DNA from: an uncultured Saprospiraceae bacterium
GTDB taxonomy: Bacteria > Bacteroidota > Bacteroidia > Chitinophagales > Saprospiraceae
Reading direction: 5' to 3'
Assembly (NCBI GenBank): GCA_937926205.1
Contig: CALEYL010000036.1
Location: forward strand, 1-64,000
Length of the DNA stretch: 64,000 bases
The notes below the pieces were generated by a model, which saw nothing but the letters and a program-made list of their open reading frames with translations, did not search any database and had not been told where the DNA came from. Below are positions 50,296 to 59,514 of this stretch, piece by piece. Each line of letters opens with the position of its first letter. Within the stretch, counting starts at the first letter, position 1. A program made the position numbers and the translations under genes.

Positions 50296-53200
50296 TCAAC
50301 CCCCGACGACCGCCTGAGCAACCCCCTTCAATCCATTCGGATCGCAGAAATAGCTGATGTGGTCGCAGGCAACCGTAATTTCAACGGGCCGGTGGGTGCG
50401 CTTGTCCTTGCCCGGAATGCCGGTAATGCTGGTGGTGGCCACAGCAATGTCGTTGGCTTCTTTGAACAACAACAGGTCAAGGGCATCGTAATGGCCGCGT
50501 GATTTAAAGCGGGCGATCAGTTTTTTCATCGCACTGGCCTGATCCTGCTCGTTTTTTGAAGGAATGAGCTGGGTGTTACCCGCAACAATCGTGTATGGGA
50601 TACCCGGATCCGTACCGTCGTTTAATTTTTTTAGAAAGGAACCATCCGGATCCATTTGCTTTAAGGTAATGAACAAATTGCCGGCTAAGCGCCCAAGCAG
50701 GGACAGTGGCAGGATGTATGGTTTCAGGAAGACAGCGCCGTTAACAGCCCGCGACAACAGCACACTAACCATTTCATAAAGATCAGACCACGCAGAACCC
50801 GAATTGGGTGTTCCTACCTGTATGAGGTGGTTCACCACCTGACTGCCGCCTTCTTTTTCGATAAACCAACGGGATACCAATCCGCCCATCGAATGTGCAA
50901 TAATGGTGAGCTGTTTGCCATGGCCAGCTTTCAGCCCCACGGCTTCCAGCTTCTTTTTGAATTCTTGAGCCGTTTCGTTGATCTCCGTTTTCAGATTTTC
51001 GTAATCGAAGGTCAGCACCAGATCAAATTTTTTGTCAATGGCATCACTCGCTTCCTGCACTTTGGCGCGACGGATGCATTTGGTCATGTCCAGCGTATCG
51101 CCGATGATGCCGTGCATAAACAGCACGATGTTTTTCGACTTTTCAACGGCGGTCTTTATTTTGGCAACATCGGTCACATAATCGTATTCTTCCGAATCAG
51201 GAGCCTTGAAGGCGGCCATGGACAATTGTGGGTGTTTGTATTCGAAGCCAAGTTTGGAAAGCACGACTTTGTAAAAGAAAATCTTGATGGAGCCCCCAAG
51301 GCTGCGGGTACCCGAAGCACTTTCTTCCGGCAGGGTTTCGATGCTGACCATTCCCGATTTATCCGACATGCCTACCAGATAGTACAGTCCTGTTTGTTCA
51401 TCGAATGCCAGAGGAGCGACAAACTCGTCATCCGCAAGCGTGTGTCCGAGATTCAACTTCAGCGGGGTGTCGGCAGAAATTTTGTCTTTGCCAGTAACAT
51501 TGCGCAGTTCCAACACACTCGGCGCGGGAGATAAATTATTGCCCGGAGAAAAAGCGTAGGGCTGGGTTTCTTGCTGGGCGCCCCAGAGGCGTTCCGGCGA
51601 TTTATCCGGAGTGGCGCCGCTGCCTTCCATTCCACGCGCCGCTTCGGGCGCTGAATTGAGCGAAATTTGAGCAGAAACCCCTTCCGGCGCTTCCATGGTC
51701 AGGGTATCAAGCATCGTAACGGCCCGGCCCGGGATGAGCTGCACCTGTTCCATTGGCCTGACGATGGTCAGCGCAATGTCTTTGGTGGTCCAATCCGGGA
51801 CGGCAGGATAATTTTTCTCATTGCGTCCTGCTCTTTTTCCCTGAAATCCGGGAGGAACATCAAGGGGTAAACTATCCTGATTGTACCGGTCAGTGTTGAG
51901 GGCAGGGTCGGTACTGATCAGCAACTTGATGTGTTCGGTCACTTCGGTAATGCCCCAGGCGTGGTATTCGTCTTTGACTTCCAGCGGGATGGATTTGTAT
52001 TGTGTCCCCTGGTAATTATCCAGAAACCAGGCTTCTGCACCGGGCGCCAGTTCTTCTTTTGCCAAAAATTTATTGGTAATGCCGCCCGCATCATCGAGGT
52101 ACAAACCGCTTACATACAGGGTTCGGGTACTTTTGTTTTTGATTTTCATTTGAAAATACGGCTGTTTCCATTCGCCTGCTGCCTGTTCATACCGGAAAAC
52201 ACTTGTTTTTCTCCAGTCGCTGAGTTCCTTTGGTGCGTCATCGGCGTCGTCACCGGGCGTGGTGATCCGGTAAAGTTCCACCTCAAACTCTTCATCCCGA
52301 ATGGTGGTGCGCGGGTTTGCCAATGCGATCAGATTGCGCCAGCGTGCGATGGTTTCCACATCCGTCAGAAACACTTTTGCTTTTTCTTCATTCAGATCAG
52401 GTACCCGGCGGAAAACAGGACGTGTTTCGCCGGGCAGGGTCAACTGAAAAGCTTTGCCACCTGTTTTGATCAGGTATTCCGCATTCTTTTCATCACCGAT
52501 TAAATCAATCAACGGAAAGCCGCCGCTTTTTAAGGCAGCGCGAATGGCCGAATCTCCTGCGCGTTCGACCCCTTTGGCGAAAGCCACTTTCAATTTCCTG
52601 TATTCCAGATCCTTTACGACCGCTTTAAAACCCTGGTTGGTATCTTTTCCGTCCATGCCGGCTAATTCCGAATAATTGGGCAGCACTTTGGTGATGCGCA
52701 CGGTTTCGCCGCTGTCTTTCAGCGTCAGGGCGCCGCCGTTTTCGGGGATGCCGTGAATGGCCCCTGCATCAACGGTCCATTTGCCGCTGCGATAAGTAAT
52801 CAGGTATTCCGAAGCAGCTGCTTCAATGGTTCCGCCCAGAAACAGGTTCTTTTTGTCGTTTACCTCTACACTGTCCAGTTCGGGCGTTTGAGAAACCACT
52901 CTGTTGCCTACTTTCACACCAACAATGTGCATCAAATCGGCATAGCTGATCTGGCCGCCATTTTGTTCGAGCGTTTCGATCAGGGAATAGGTGAAGACAC
53001 CGCGGGATTTGTTGTCGATGCGCAGTTCTTTGGCTGTCTCATTGGCTTTGGCAGCAGCGAGGTGGATGTGGTTGCCGCGTGGAGGACTAACTTCAATGAC
53101 TTTGCCTGAGGTAACTTTTTTATAGGCTTTGTAGCCATGGTAATCTTCAAGCCTGGAAGGTACCGGACTGGGCTCTGCCATGCGGGGGGTGATGTTGGTG

Positions 53201-53679
53201 TCGCGGGTATTGGAACCGGCGTGGCAGCAATCAAATATAGCGGCAAAGTGTACTTTTTTTCCAAAAGTCGCTTTCCAGATGAGATAAGATAACTCTTTGT
53301 CCATCAAATCTTTGCCATTTGGAATGCGGCTGTCCCAGCAAACAATGGATTCGTTCATCCTGTCGGGGTCGAGGTGCCAGAATTCCGGCGGCGCGGGCGC
53401 CTGGGAGCCGTGTCCGCTGAAATAAAGCATGCAGATATCGCCGTCTTTGGCTTTGCCGAAATGCGAAAAAGCCGCGATGATGTTCGCTTTGGTGGCTTCG
53501 TTATCAGTAACGGTTTTGATGTTGAGTTTGATGTTCTTTTGCGAGCCGATGTTCCGCTCGATGTAGTCTTTCAGGGCGTTGCGGTCATTGACACAACCAT
53601 TGAGCCGATGCCGTTCGATGGGGTACGCATCTATGGCGATCATGAGGGCATAAATGGTTTTGGCGCTTGCAGTGGGCAT
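50296..53679 (-). CDS. caspase-like (C14) protease fused to alpha/beta hydrolase
   Basis: A 1127-residue protein without a signal peptide, thus probably cytoplasmic. Residues 1-265 are a metacaspase-type domain with catalytic His90 in YFSGHGSQAP and Cys152 in FDCCHAGSN; the fold starts with YALMIAIDAYP and includes GVFTYSLIETLEQNGGQISY near residue 235. A linker and beta-rich domains follow, one like the DUF4384 kind (PYFQMKIKNKSTRTLYVSGL). From about residue 850 comes an alpha/beta hydrolase: VLFMHGIIGDTLDM, the nucleophile elbow IIAHSMGGLVSRW, VGTPNSGSAWSD, and VACDHISYF, which supplies the last His of the Ser-Asp-His triad. A protease and a lipase/esterase in one chain suggest a lethal or defensive effector, but no partner is known. 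Confidence 0.85.
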   Translation of the reverse strand: MPTASAKTIYALMIAIDAYPIERHRLNGCVNDRNALKDYIERNIGSQKNIKLNIKTVTDNEATKANIIAAFSHFGKAKDGDICMLYFSGHGSQAPAPPEFWHLDPDRMNESIVCWDSRIPNGKDLMDKELSYLIWKATFGKKVHFAAIFDCCHAGSNTRDTNITPRMAEPSPVPSRLEDYHGYKAYKKVTSGKVIEVSPPRGNHIHLAAAKANETAKELRIDNKSRGVFTYSLIETLEQNGGQISYADLMHIVGVKVGNRVVSQTPELDSVEVNDKKNLFLGGTIEAAASEYLITYRSGKWTVDAGAIHGIPENGGALTLKDSGETVRITKVLPNYSELAGMDGKDTNQGFKAVVKDLEYRKLKVAFAKGVERAGDSAIRAALKSGGFPLIDLIGDEKNAEYLIKTGGKAFQLTLPGETRPVFRRVPDLNEEKAKVFLTDVETIARWRNLIALANPRTTIRDEEFEVELYRITTPGDDADDAPKELSDWRKTSVFRYEQAAGEWKQPYFQMKIKNKSTRTLYVSGLYLDDAGGITNKFLAKEELAPGAEAWFLDNYQGTQYKSIPLEVKDEYHAWGITEVTEHIKLLISTDPALNTDRYNQDSLPLDVPPGFQGKRAGRNEKNYPAVPDWTTKDIALTIVRPMEQVQLIPGRAVTMLDTLTMEAPEGVSAQISLNSAPEAARGMEGSGATPDKSPERLWGAQQETQPYAFSPGNNLSPAPSVLELRNVTGKDKISADTPLKLNLGHTLADDEFVAPLAFDEQTGLYYLVGMSDKSGMVSIETLPEESASGTRSLGGSIKIFFYKVVLSKLGFEYKHPQLSMAAFKAPDSEEYDYVTDVAKIKTAVEKSKNIVLFMHGIIGDTLDMTKCIRRAKVQEASDAIDKKFDLVLTFDYENLKTEINETAQEFKKKLEAVGLKAGHGKQLTIIAHSMGGLVSRWFIEKEGGSQVVNHLIQVGTPNSGSAWSDLYEMVSVLLSRAVNGAVFLKPYILPLSLLGRLAGNLFITLKQMDPDGSFLKKLNDGTDPGIPYTIVAGNTQLIPSKNEQDQASAMKKLIARFKSRGHYDALDLLLFKEANDIAVATTSITGIPGKDKRTHRPVEITVACDHISYFCDPNGLKGVAQAVVGG

Positions 53680-53747
53680 GTTACTGTGGTTTTAGGTTGT
53701 AAACAGGAATCATAGGAAAATCGGAGCCAAATTAGTGACTTTTCCCT

Positions 53748-53755
53748 TACCTTTG
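53748..53755 (+). promoter_or_regulatory. -7 box of the Uma2 gene promoter
   Basis: TACCTTTG matches TAnnTTTG, 17 bases before the ATG at 53773, implying a very short leader. The -33 position holds no exact TTG. Confidence 0.4.
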
Positions 53756-53772
53756 TATAAATTCATGTTGTT

Positions 53773-54453
53773 ATGGCGAATACTGTTGAACGCATCCTGC
53801 AAAGACCTGACGCTATTCAGGTGGCAGAGCAACTTCAAGCTGCTTTAGCTGATGAGGTTCGGCGTCGCCGCGCTTTTCGCGAATGGGTAGACGACAGCGT
53901 TAAGGTTAAGGCAGAGTTCATCAACGGAGAAACGATTTACCACTCACCAGCTAAGCAAAAACATTTAGAAGTCAGCCGGCTTCTCGGAGGACTTTTACAT
54001 GCCTACACGCTCCTCAAAGGACTTGGCACGGTCTGGTCAGAAAAAGCCATGATCTCCCTCACCAGAAATGATTATGAGCCGGATCTTGTGTTTTTTGAAA
54101 AAAGCAAATCCGATAAATTTACAAAAGACCAGCTTTTCTTCCCGGCCCCTGATTTAGCAGTAGAAATTCTATCCAAGCGCACGGCATCCAGAGACCGGGG
54201 CATCAAAAAAGACGATTATGCCGCTCATGGCATCCGCGAATACTGGATCATTGACCCCGACCGTGAACAAGTGGAACTTTACTTTTTGCTTGAAAACGAA
54301 ACTGTTTATTTTGAGCCTTACATTCTTACCCGCGATGAACTCATCGAAAGCCGGGTATTGCAGGGTTTGAGCATCCCTGTCCGTGCCCTGTTTTACGCGG
54401 ACGCCAATATGGAAGCACTGCAGTCGCTTATCCCGGGCGATAAAAAAAACTGA
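53773..54453 (+). CDS. Uma2 family (DUF820) restriction-endonuclease-fold protein
   Basis: A 226-residue protein of the Uma2/DUF820 family, PD-(D/E)xK nuclease fold. The catalytic pattern is present: the YEPDLVFFE aspartate (about residue 114), then PDLAVEILSKRT with its Glu and the following Lys, and YAAHGIREYWIIDPDREQVE, the most conserved stretch. Members are very common in Cyanobacteria and found in Bacteroidota, often many per genome; their target is unproven. It stands divergent from the caspase gene and upstream of the MATE gene, with no clear functional link to either. Confidence 0.9.
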   Translation: MANTVERILQRPDAIQVAEQLQAALADEVRRRRAFREWVDDSVKVKAEFINGETIYHSPAKQKHLEVSRLLGGLLHAYTLLKGLGTVWSEKAMISLTRNDYEPDLVFFEKSKSDKFTKDQLFFPAPDLAVEILSKRTASRDRGIKKDDYAAHGIREYWIIDPDREQVELYFLLENETVYFEPYILTRDELIESRVLQGLSIPVRALFYADANMEALQSLIPGDKKN

Positions 54454-54475
54454 CCGAAACTTATCTCAATTTCTT

Positions 54476-54483
54476 TAGGTTTG
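54476..54483 (+). promoter_or_regulatory. -7 box of the MATE gene promoter
   Basis: TAGGTTTG matches TAnnTTTG, 40 bases before the ATG at 54524, inside the short gap after the Uma2 gene. Confidence 0.4.
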
Positions 54484-54523
54484 TACCTCGCGAGCCGGAT
54501 AAAAAGGTTCGGAACGCACCATC

Positions 54524-55873
54524 ATGCACCCGTTAAAGTCCTGGCGTCTCCATTTCAAAGAAACCATCCTCCTGTCTGTGCCGGTTGTTATCAGTCAGCT
54601 GGGCAATCTGATGATGAACATTACCGACAATGTCATGGTAGGGAATGTCGGATACCTCCACCTGTCTGCCGCATCCTTATCTACCAGTACCTATATGATG
54701 GCGACCATCCTGGGCATCGGTTCCATGAATGTCATTGCGCCGCTGGTCGCGGAAACCGTGGGTGCCAATAATCAAAACGCTACCGGTATTTACCTCTGGC
54801 AAAGCTTATGGGCGGGGTTGATCGGAGGAATCGCCACCTGCTTGCTGACTGCCGGTGCGGCGGCACTCCTGCCATGGATGGGGCAACCTCAAAGCGAAGT
54901 AGCTATGGCGCAGGAATTTCTATATATCCTGGCGCTTTCCAATATCCCGATGATGCTTTTTATTGGCGGCAAGCAATATTGCGACGGCTTGTCGCTGACC
55001 CGCATCGGCATGCTTATCACCTTGTTGGGGGTGTTGCTAAATGTTTTTCTCAACTGGTTGTTGATTTTTGGCCATTGGGGATTTCCCCGGCTTGAATTGG
55101 CCGGTTCGGGCTATGCAACGCTTATTTGCCGGATTTTGATGGCAGGCAGCATTGTTGTCTACTTGCTGCGTGCTGTCCGGATTGCGCCGGTACGCATTCC
55201 TTTCCTGACAGACAAAGCCGTGCTAATCAAAATTTTCAGGCTCGGGATTCCAATGGGTTTGCAAATTTTCTTCGAAGTAGCCGCTTTTTCCGGTGCTTCT
55301 ATCATGGCCGGGTGGTTAGCCAATGCTTCTGAAGCGCGCGCTGCGCACCAGATTGCGTTGAATGTTTCAGCCATGAGCTTCATGATTGCACTCGGTATTT
55401 CAGTAGGCGCCAGCATCCGGATTGGCAATGCCCTTGGCGCCCGCGATTATCCTAACCTGCAAAGAGCCGGCAATACCGCTCTGGCTCTGGGCGTCCTTTG
55501 TATGGCCATTACCGCAACCAGCATTTATTTACTCCGCAACCAGTTTTCACGGCTTTATGGCGTAGACTCACCTGAAGTCACCCACCTGGTTTCAGGCTTG
55601 CTGGTCATTTGTGCCATATTCCAACTTTTTGACGGTACGCAGGGTATTGCAGCGGGAATTTTACGCGGATTACAAGATGTACGCATACCCACATTGCTGA
55701 CCTTCCTTGCTTATTGGGTGATCTGGATTCCACTGGCCTGGCTTCTGGGCTTCCTGTTCAAGATGGGCATCTTTGGCATCTGGTATGCCAATGTCATTGC
55801 GTTGGGCTTCGCAGCCATTGTGCTTACTTTCAGATTCAAAAAGCTGGTACAGCGCAGTCTCCGAAACATTTGA
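54524..55873 (+). CDS. MATE family multidrug/toxin efflux transporter
   Basis: A 449-residue inner membrane protein with twelve helices in two similar halves. The N-terminal half has the NorM-type pattern: LKSWRLHFKETILLSVPVVI, SQLGNLMMNITDNVMVGNVG, STSTYMMATILGIGSMNVIA. The second half starts near residue 235 with IFRLGIPMGLQIFFEVAAFS and ISVGASIRIGNALGARDY. Such carriers export cationic drugs, dyes or metabolites by sodium or proton exchange. The downstream gap holds a CRP/FNR-type palindrome belonging to the next operon. Confidence 0.92.
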   Translation: MHPLKSWRLHFKETILLSVPVVISQLGNLMMNITDNVMVGNVGYLHLSAASLSTSTYMMATILGIGSMNVIAPLVAETVGANNQNATGIYLWQSLWAGLIGGIATCLLTAGAAALLPWMGQPQSEVAMAQEFLYILALSNIPMMLFIGGKQYCDGLSLTRIGMLITLLGVLLNVFLNWLLIFGHWGFPRLELAGSGYATLICRILMAGSIVVYLLRAVRIAPVRIPFLTDKAVLIKIFRLGIPMGLQIFFEVAAFSGASIMAGWLANASEARAAHQIALNVSAMSFMIALGISVGASIRIGNALGARDYPNLQRAGNTALALGVLCMAITATSIYLLRNQFSRLYGVDSPEVTHLVSGLLVICAIFQLFDGTQGIAAGILRGLQDVRIPTLLTFLAYWVIWIPLAWLLGFLFKMGIFGIWYANVIALGFAAIVLTFRFKKLVQRSLRNI

Positions 55874-55901
55874 TGATTTTATTTTATCGAAAATCAGCTA
55901 C

Positions 55902-55917
55902 TGTGACATAAGTCACC
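55902..55917 (+). promoter_or_regulatory. CRP/FNR-type operator before the sulfur oxidation operon
   Basis: TGTGACATAAGTCACC follows the TGTGA-N6-TCACA consensus; its core GTGAC-ATAA-GTCAC is a perfect inverted repeat. It lies 118 bases before the SQR ATG, the first gene of a cluster that itself encodes a Crp-family regulator, so autoregulation is plausible. A weaker GGTG-CCGT-CACC sits at 57990-58001, before the dioxygenase gene. Confidence 0.6.
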
Positions 55918-56034
55918 GTTTTATTGTATTTCCCTGCCTAATTTAGCCCTGCGATTCAGACAAGTTCCCTGCTGATTATCCCGAGATGTTCTGTTTGAAC
56001 AAAATTAGATTGTAAAACCGGAAAAAAATTGAAC

Positions 56035-57237
56035 ATGATGTCTCACTATCAGGTCCTTATTGTAGGCGCGGGGAATGGCGGGATTTCTGTGGCAGCTCAA
56101 CTGCTACGCGCAGATCGTAAATTGGTCATTGGAATTATAGATCCTTCGGATACCCATTACTATCAACCTGCCTGGACATTGGTAGGGGGTGGCGCTTTCA
56201 ACATCAATAATACAGCGCGCCCGCAAGCATCTGTTATTCCGCAGGGAGCCACGTGGATTCAGGAAAGTGTAGAGACCTTTGATCCTGAGCACAACACACT
56301 GAATACCAATGCAGGGCAATATTCTTACGATCATCTGGTGGTTTGTCCGGGCATCCAACTTGATTGGGATAAAATCAAGGGATTACCTGAAGCGCTGGGT
56401 AAAAACGGGGTGACCAGCAACTACAGCTATAAAACGGCGCCTTATACTTTTGAATGCCTGAAGCATTTCAAAGGAGGCAACGCGATTTTTACGGATCCGG
56501 CTACCCCCATCAAGTGTGGCGGCGCTCCGCATAAAATCATGTACATGACTGGCGATTATCTCCGCCTGCATGGCTTACTTGCCAAATCAAATATACAGTA
56601 TTTTACCGCCCGGAGCTTCCTTTTTGGTGTGCCGGAATACAACAAAACCCTGTTGAAAGTTGTGGACCGGATCGGGGCCAGGTTGAATTATTTCCATGAC
56701 CTCGTGGAAATCAGGGCGGAAGAAAAAATAGCCGTTTTTCAGGCCAAAAATGAAGCTGGTGAGGTATCGATCAAGGAGCAACCTTACGACTTTATTCACG
56801 TATGCCCGCCACAGAGCGCCCCGGATTTTATCAAAAAAAGCCCGCTGGCGATGAAGAATGATCCGCTGGGTTGGGTGGATGTTGATAAAGATACTCTGAG
56901 GCACAATACCTATGCCAATGTTTATTCTTTAGGAGATGTCAGCAGCCTTCCGACTTCCAAAACCGGCGCAGCAATCCGGAAGCAGGCGCCTGTGCTGGTC
57001 GCTAATCTGCTGGATGCCATTCGCAACAAAGCACCGAAGGCCGTTTACGACGGTTATACCGCCTGTCCACTGGTGACGGGTTATGGTAAACTGGTTATGG
57101 CAGAGTTCGATTATGACAAAAAGCCGGCCATGTCTTTTCCGATTGACCAAACGAAAGAGCAATGGAGCATGTATCAGGTGAAGCGCCATTTGTTGCCGTG
57201 GATGTATTGGAACCTGATTTTAAAGGGAAAGGCGTAA
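56035..57237 (+). CDS. sqr: sulfide:quinone oxidoreductase
   Basis: A 400-residue flavoprotein; the ATG at 56035 is preferred to the TTG two codons upstream. The FAD-binding dinucleotide motif is VLIVGAGNGGISVAAQLLRA. The DPSDTHYYQPAWTLVGGGAF stretch and the two redox cysteines, Cys161 (TPIKCGGAPHK) and Cys344 (YTACPLVTGYGKLVMAEFDY), identify the SQR family, close in pattern to the SQRDL (mitochondrial-type) branch. KTGAAIRKQAPVLVANL binds FAD near the quinone site. It oxidises sulfide to a cysteine persulfide or polysulfide and reduces quinone in the membrane. It heads a cluster with a Crp-type regulator, persulfide dioxygenase and Soe-like genes. Confidence 0.92.
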   Translation: MMSHYQVLIVGAGNGGISVAAQLLRADRKLVIGIIDPSDTHYYQPAWTLVGGGAFNINNTARPQASVIPQGATWIQESVETFDPEHNTLNTNAGQYSYDHLVVCPGIQLDWDKIKGLPEALGKNGVTSNYSYKTAPYTFECLKHFKGGNAIFTDPATPIKCGGAPHKIMYMTGDYLRLHGLLAKSNIQYFTARSFLFGVPEYNKTLLKVVDRIGARLNYFHDLVEIRAEEKIAVFQAKNEAGEVSIKEQPYDFIHVCPPQSAPDFIKKSPLAMKNDPLGWVDVDKDTLRHNTYANVYSLGDVSSLPTSKTGAAIRKQAPVLVANLLDAIRNKAPKAVYDGYTACPLVTGYGKLVMAEFDYDKKPAMSFPIDQTKEQWSMYQVKRHLLPWMYWNLILKGKA

Positions 57238-57297
57238 AAAAATGCGAAATTGCCGTCTGAGGGCTCGATCCGAATTTATGAACCGAGATATTATAGG

Positions 57298-57957
57298 ATG
57301 GCAAAAGAAATCAAAGACAAAACCGAATTACTGAGCCAGTTGCGGCAGCTGTTTAGCGAATTGGAATCCTTTTTACTGGCAGATATAGAGCGTGAAAGTA
57401 CGCTTTGGCGATTTCAGGAAGGCGAACAATTGATGCATCCCGGAGATTACCTGCGCAATATGTTTTTCATTACCAAAGGGTTGGTGAAAGTATATCGTGA
57501 AGACAATGACGGAGCGGAATTTTTTATGTATTACATCAAACCCGGACAAGCCTGCGCTTTATCCATCGCCTGTACGGAAAGGAATGAAGTCAGCACCGTT
57601 CGTGCAGTAGCCGTGGAAGAAACGGAAGCCGTAATGGTTTCCTATTCCAACATGGAGGAATGGTTGATGCGCTACAAAAGCTGGGGGCGGTTTGTGATTG
57701 ACACTTTTCGTTATCGCCTGGAAGAAGTCTTGTTGGCTTTCGATAATGTGGCGTTCCGGGGCCTGGACGAGCGTATTGAATTTTACCTGATCAGGCAATG
57801 TCGTGAAACGCAAAGCAGGGTTTTACAAATCAGCCATCAGGAAATTGCCAACGATTTGAATACCTCGCGCGAAGTCGTGTCGAGGCTCTTGAAAAAATTG
57901 GAGCAACACGGAAAAATTGCCATGCAAAGGCATGAAATTGAAGTGTTGAATTTATAA
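57298..57957 (+). CDS. Crp/Fnr family transcriptional regulator
   Basis: A 219-residue regulator with the start set at 57298 (MAKEIKDKTELLSQLRQLFS); the preceding TTG frame is not needed. Residues about 20-130 are the cyclic-nucleotide-type sensory barrel (FQEGEQLMHPGDYLRNMFFI, TKGLVKVYREDNDGAEFFMY). About 150-215 is the winged HTH (HQEIANDLNTSREVVSRLLK). No FNR [4Fe-4S] cysteine set is found. Two cysteines five residues apart, Cys86 and Cys92 (CALSIAC), stand in the barrel and might sense persulfide or redox state. Lying between sqr and the dioxygenase gene, and near an operator that fits this family, it probably controls the cluster. Confidence 0.88.
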   Translation: MAKEIKDKTELLSQLRQLFSELESFLLADIERESTLWRFQEGEQLMHPGDYLRNMFFITKGLVKVYREDNDGAEFFMYYIKPGQACALSIACTERNEVSTVRAVAVEETEAVMVSYSNMEEWLMRYKSWGRFVIDTFRYRLEEVLLAFDNVAFRGLDERIEFYLIRQCRETQSRVLQISHQEIANDLNTSREVVSRLLKKLEQHGKIAMQRHEIEVLNL

Positions 57958-58068
57958 AGAAACAATTGATCAAATCCAGTGGGTATAAGGTGCCGTCACC
58001 ATACTGCTAACTGAATTGACTGCCAGTTGTAAACTTGTTTTTTTTTCCCTGTCAAATAATTGCATTAA

Positions 58069-59481
58069 ATGAAAGTTGAACAAATCTATACCGGCTGCCT
58101 GGCACAAGGCGCTTATTACATTGAAAGCAACGGAGAAGCTGCCGTTATCGATCCTTTGAGGGAAACCGGCCCTTATTTAAAACGTGCGGAAGAAAGCGGC
58201 GCAAAAATCAAATATATTTTTGAGACGCATTTTCACGCAGATTTTGTTTCCGGACACCTCGATCTGGCAGAAAAGACAGGCGCTACGATTGTATATGGCC
58301 CTGGCGCCGACACTACTTTCGCCAAGCACGAAACCGTGGACGGGGAGATTTTGGAGCTTGGGGCGCTAAAAATCAAAGTATTACACACACCGGGACACAC
58401 GCCGGAAAGCACCTGCTATTTGCTGTATGACGAAAACGGTAAGGAATATGCTGTTTTCACGGGCGATACCCTGTTTATTGGCGATGTGGGGCGCCCGGAT
58501 CTGGCTCAGAAAAAAGGCTCGCTTACCAAAGAAGATCTTGCAGGCTGGCTTTTCGACAGCCTTCGCAACAAATTGATGCCCTTGCCTGACGATGTACTCG
58601 TTTACCCGGCTCATGGCGCCGGTTCAGCGTGTGGCAAAAACATGTCTTCAGAAACCTGGAGCACCATCGCCTCGCAGAAAATGACCAATTACGCCCTCCG
58701 CGCCAATATGACCCGTGAAGAGTTTATTCAGGAAGTAACCGATGGTTTAGCTGCACCGCCACAATACTTTGCAAAAAATGCAAAGATCAATAAAACCGGT
58801 TATGAAAGCATAGACCTGGTTATGGAACGCGGCGCCCGCGCTTTGACGCCAGACGAAGTTGTTGCGGCTGTCGAACAGGAAAATGCACTGGTTTTGGATG
58901 TTCGGGCAGCCCAATTGTTTTGTAAAGGCCATGTACCTGGTTCTGTTTCTATTGGCCTTGACGGACAATTTGCCCCCTGGGTAGGCGCTCTGATTACAGA
59001 TTTGATGCAACCGATTGTCGTCATTGCTGATAAAGGTCGGGAAGAAGAAACAGTGGTTCGCCTGGCCCGGGTCGGCTATGACAATTGTATCGGTTACCTG
59101 GAAGGTGGAATGGCTGCGTGGGAAAAAGCAGGCAAGGAGGTCGAAAAGCTGGAATCTATCCCGGCTGATGAACTGGCCAAAAGGTATCACAAAGACCCAT
59201 CCATTAAAATTATCGACGTTCGCAAACCTTCGGAATTCAACAGTGACCACCTGCGTGACGTAGAAAACGTTCCGCTCGATTTTATCAATGACAACATGAA
59301 TGTCTTTGATAAGGACCAGCAATATTACCTCCTTTGTCGCAGTGGTTATCGCTCTGTCGTTTTTGGTTCAATTCTGAAAGCACGGGGTTTTCACAACCTG
59401 GTGGACATTGCCGGAGGCTATAACGAAGTGCTGAAAACCGATATGCCCCGGGCTGAGGCTTTATCCGAATTTACCGCATGA
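58069..59481 (+). CDS. persulfide dioxygenase-like MBL protein with two rhodanese domains
   Basis: A 470-residue soluble enzyme. The N-terminal metallo-beta-lactamase-fold domain (1-240) has H54-F-H56-A-D58 and His63 (THFHADFVSGH), TPGHTPEST and FTGDTLFIGDVGRPDL, as in ETHE1-type persulfide dioxygenases, which turn glutathione persulfide and O2 into sulfite. The first rhodanese domain (about 265-355) has lost the catalytic Cys (IADKGREEE). The second (about 370-465) keeps it as Cys423 in LLCRSGYRS. It is close in layout to BlaC/CstB-type proteins that both oxidise persulfide and handle sulfane sulfur. The product, sulfite, is the substrate of the Soe-like complex encoded next. Confidence 0.9.
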   Translation: MKVEQIYTGCLAQGAYYIESNGEAAVIDPLRETGPYLKRAEESGAKIKYIFETHFHADFVSGHLDLAEKTGATIVYGPGADTTFAKHETVDGEILELGALKIKVLHTPGHTPESTCYLLYDENGKEYAVFTGDTLFIGDVGRPDLAQKKGSLTKEDLAGWLFDSLRNKLMPLPDDVLVYPAHGAGSACGKNMSSETWSTIASQKMTNYALRANMTREEFIQEVTDGLAAPPQYFAKNAKINKTGYESIDLVMERGARALTPDEVVAAVEQENALVLDVRAAQLFCKGHVPGSVSIGLDGQFAPWVGALITDLMQPIVVIADKGREEETVVRLARVGYDNCIGYLEGGMAAWEKAGKEVEKLESIPADELAKRYHKDPSIKIIDVRKPSEFNSDHLRDVENVPLDFINDNMNVFDKDQQYYLLCRSGYRSVVFGSILKARGFHNLVDIAGGYNEVLKTDMPRAEALSEFTA

Positions 59482-59514
59482 CAGGATTTGCAGCAGCATG
59501 TAAATGGACTGCAT

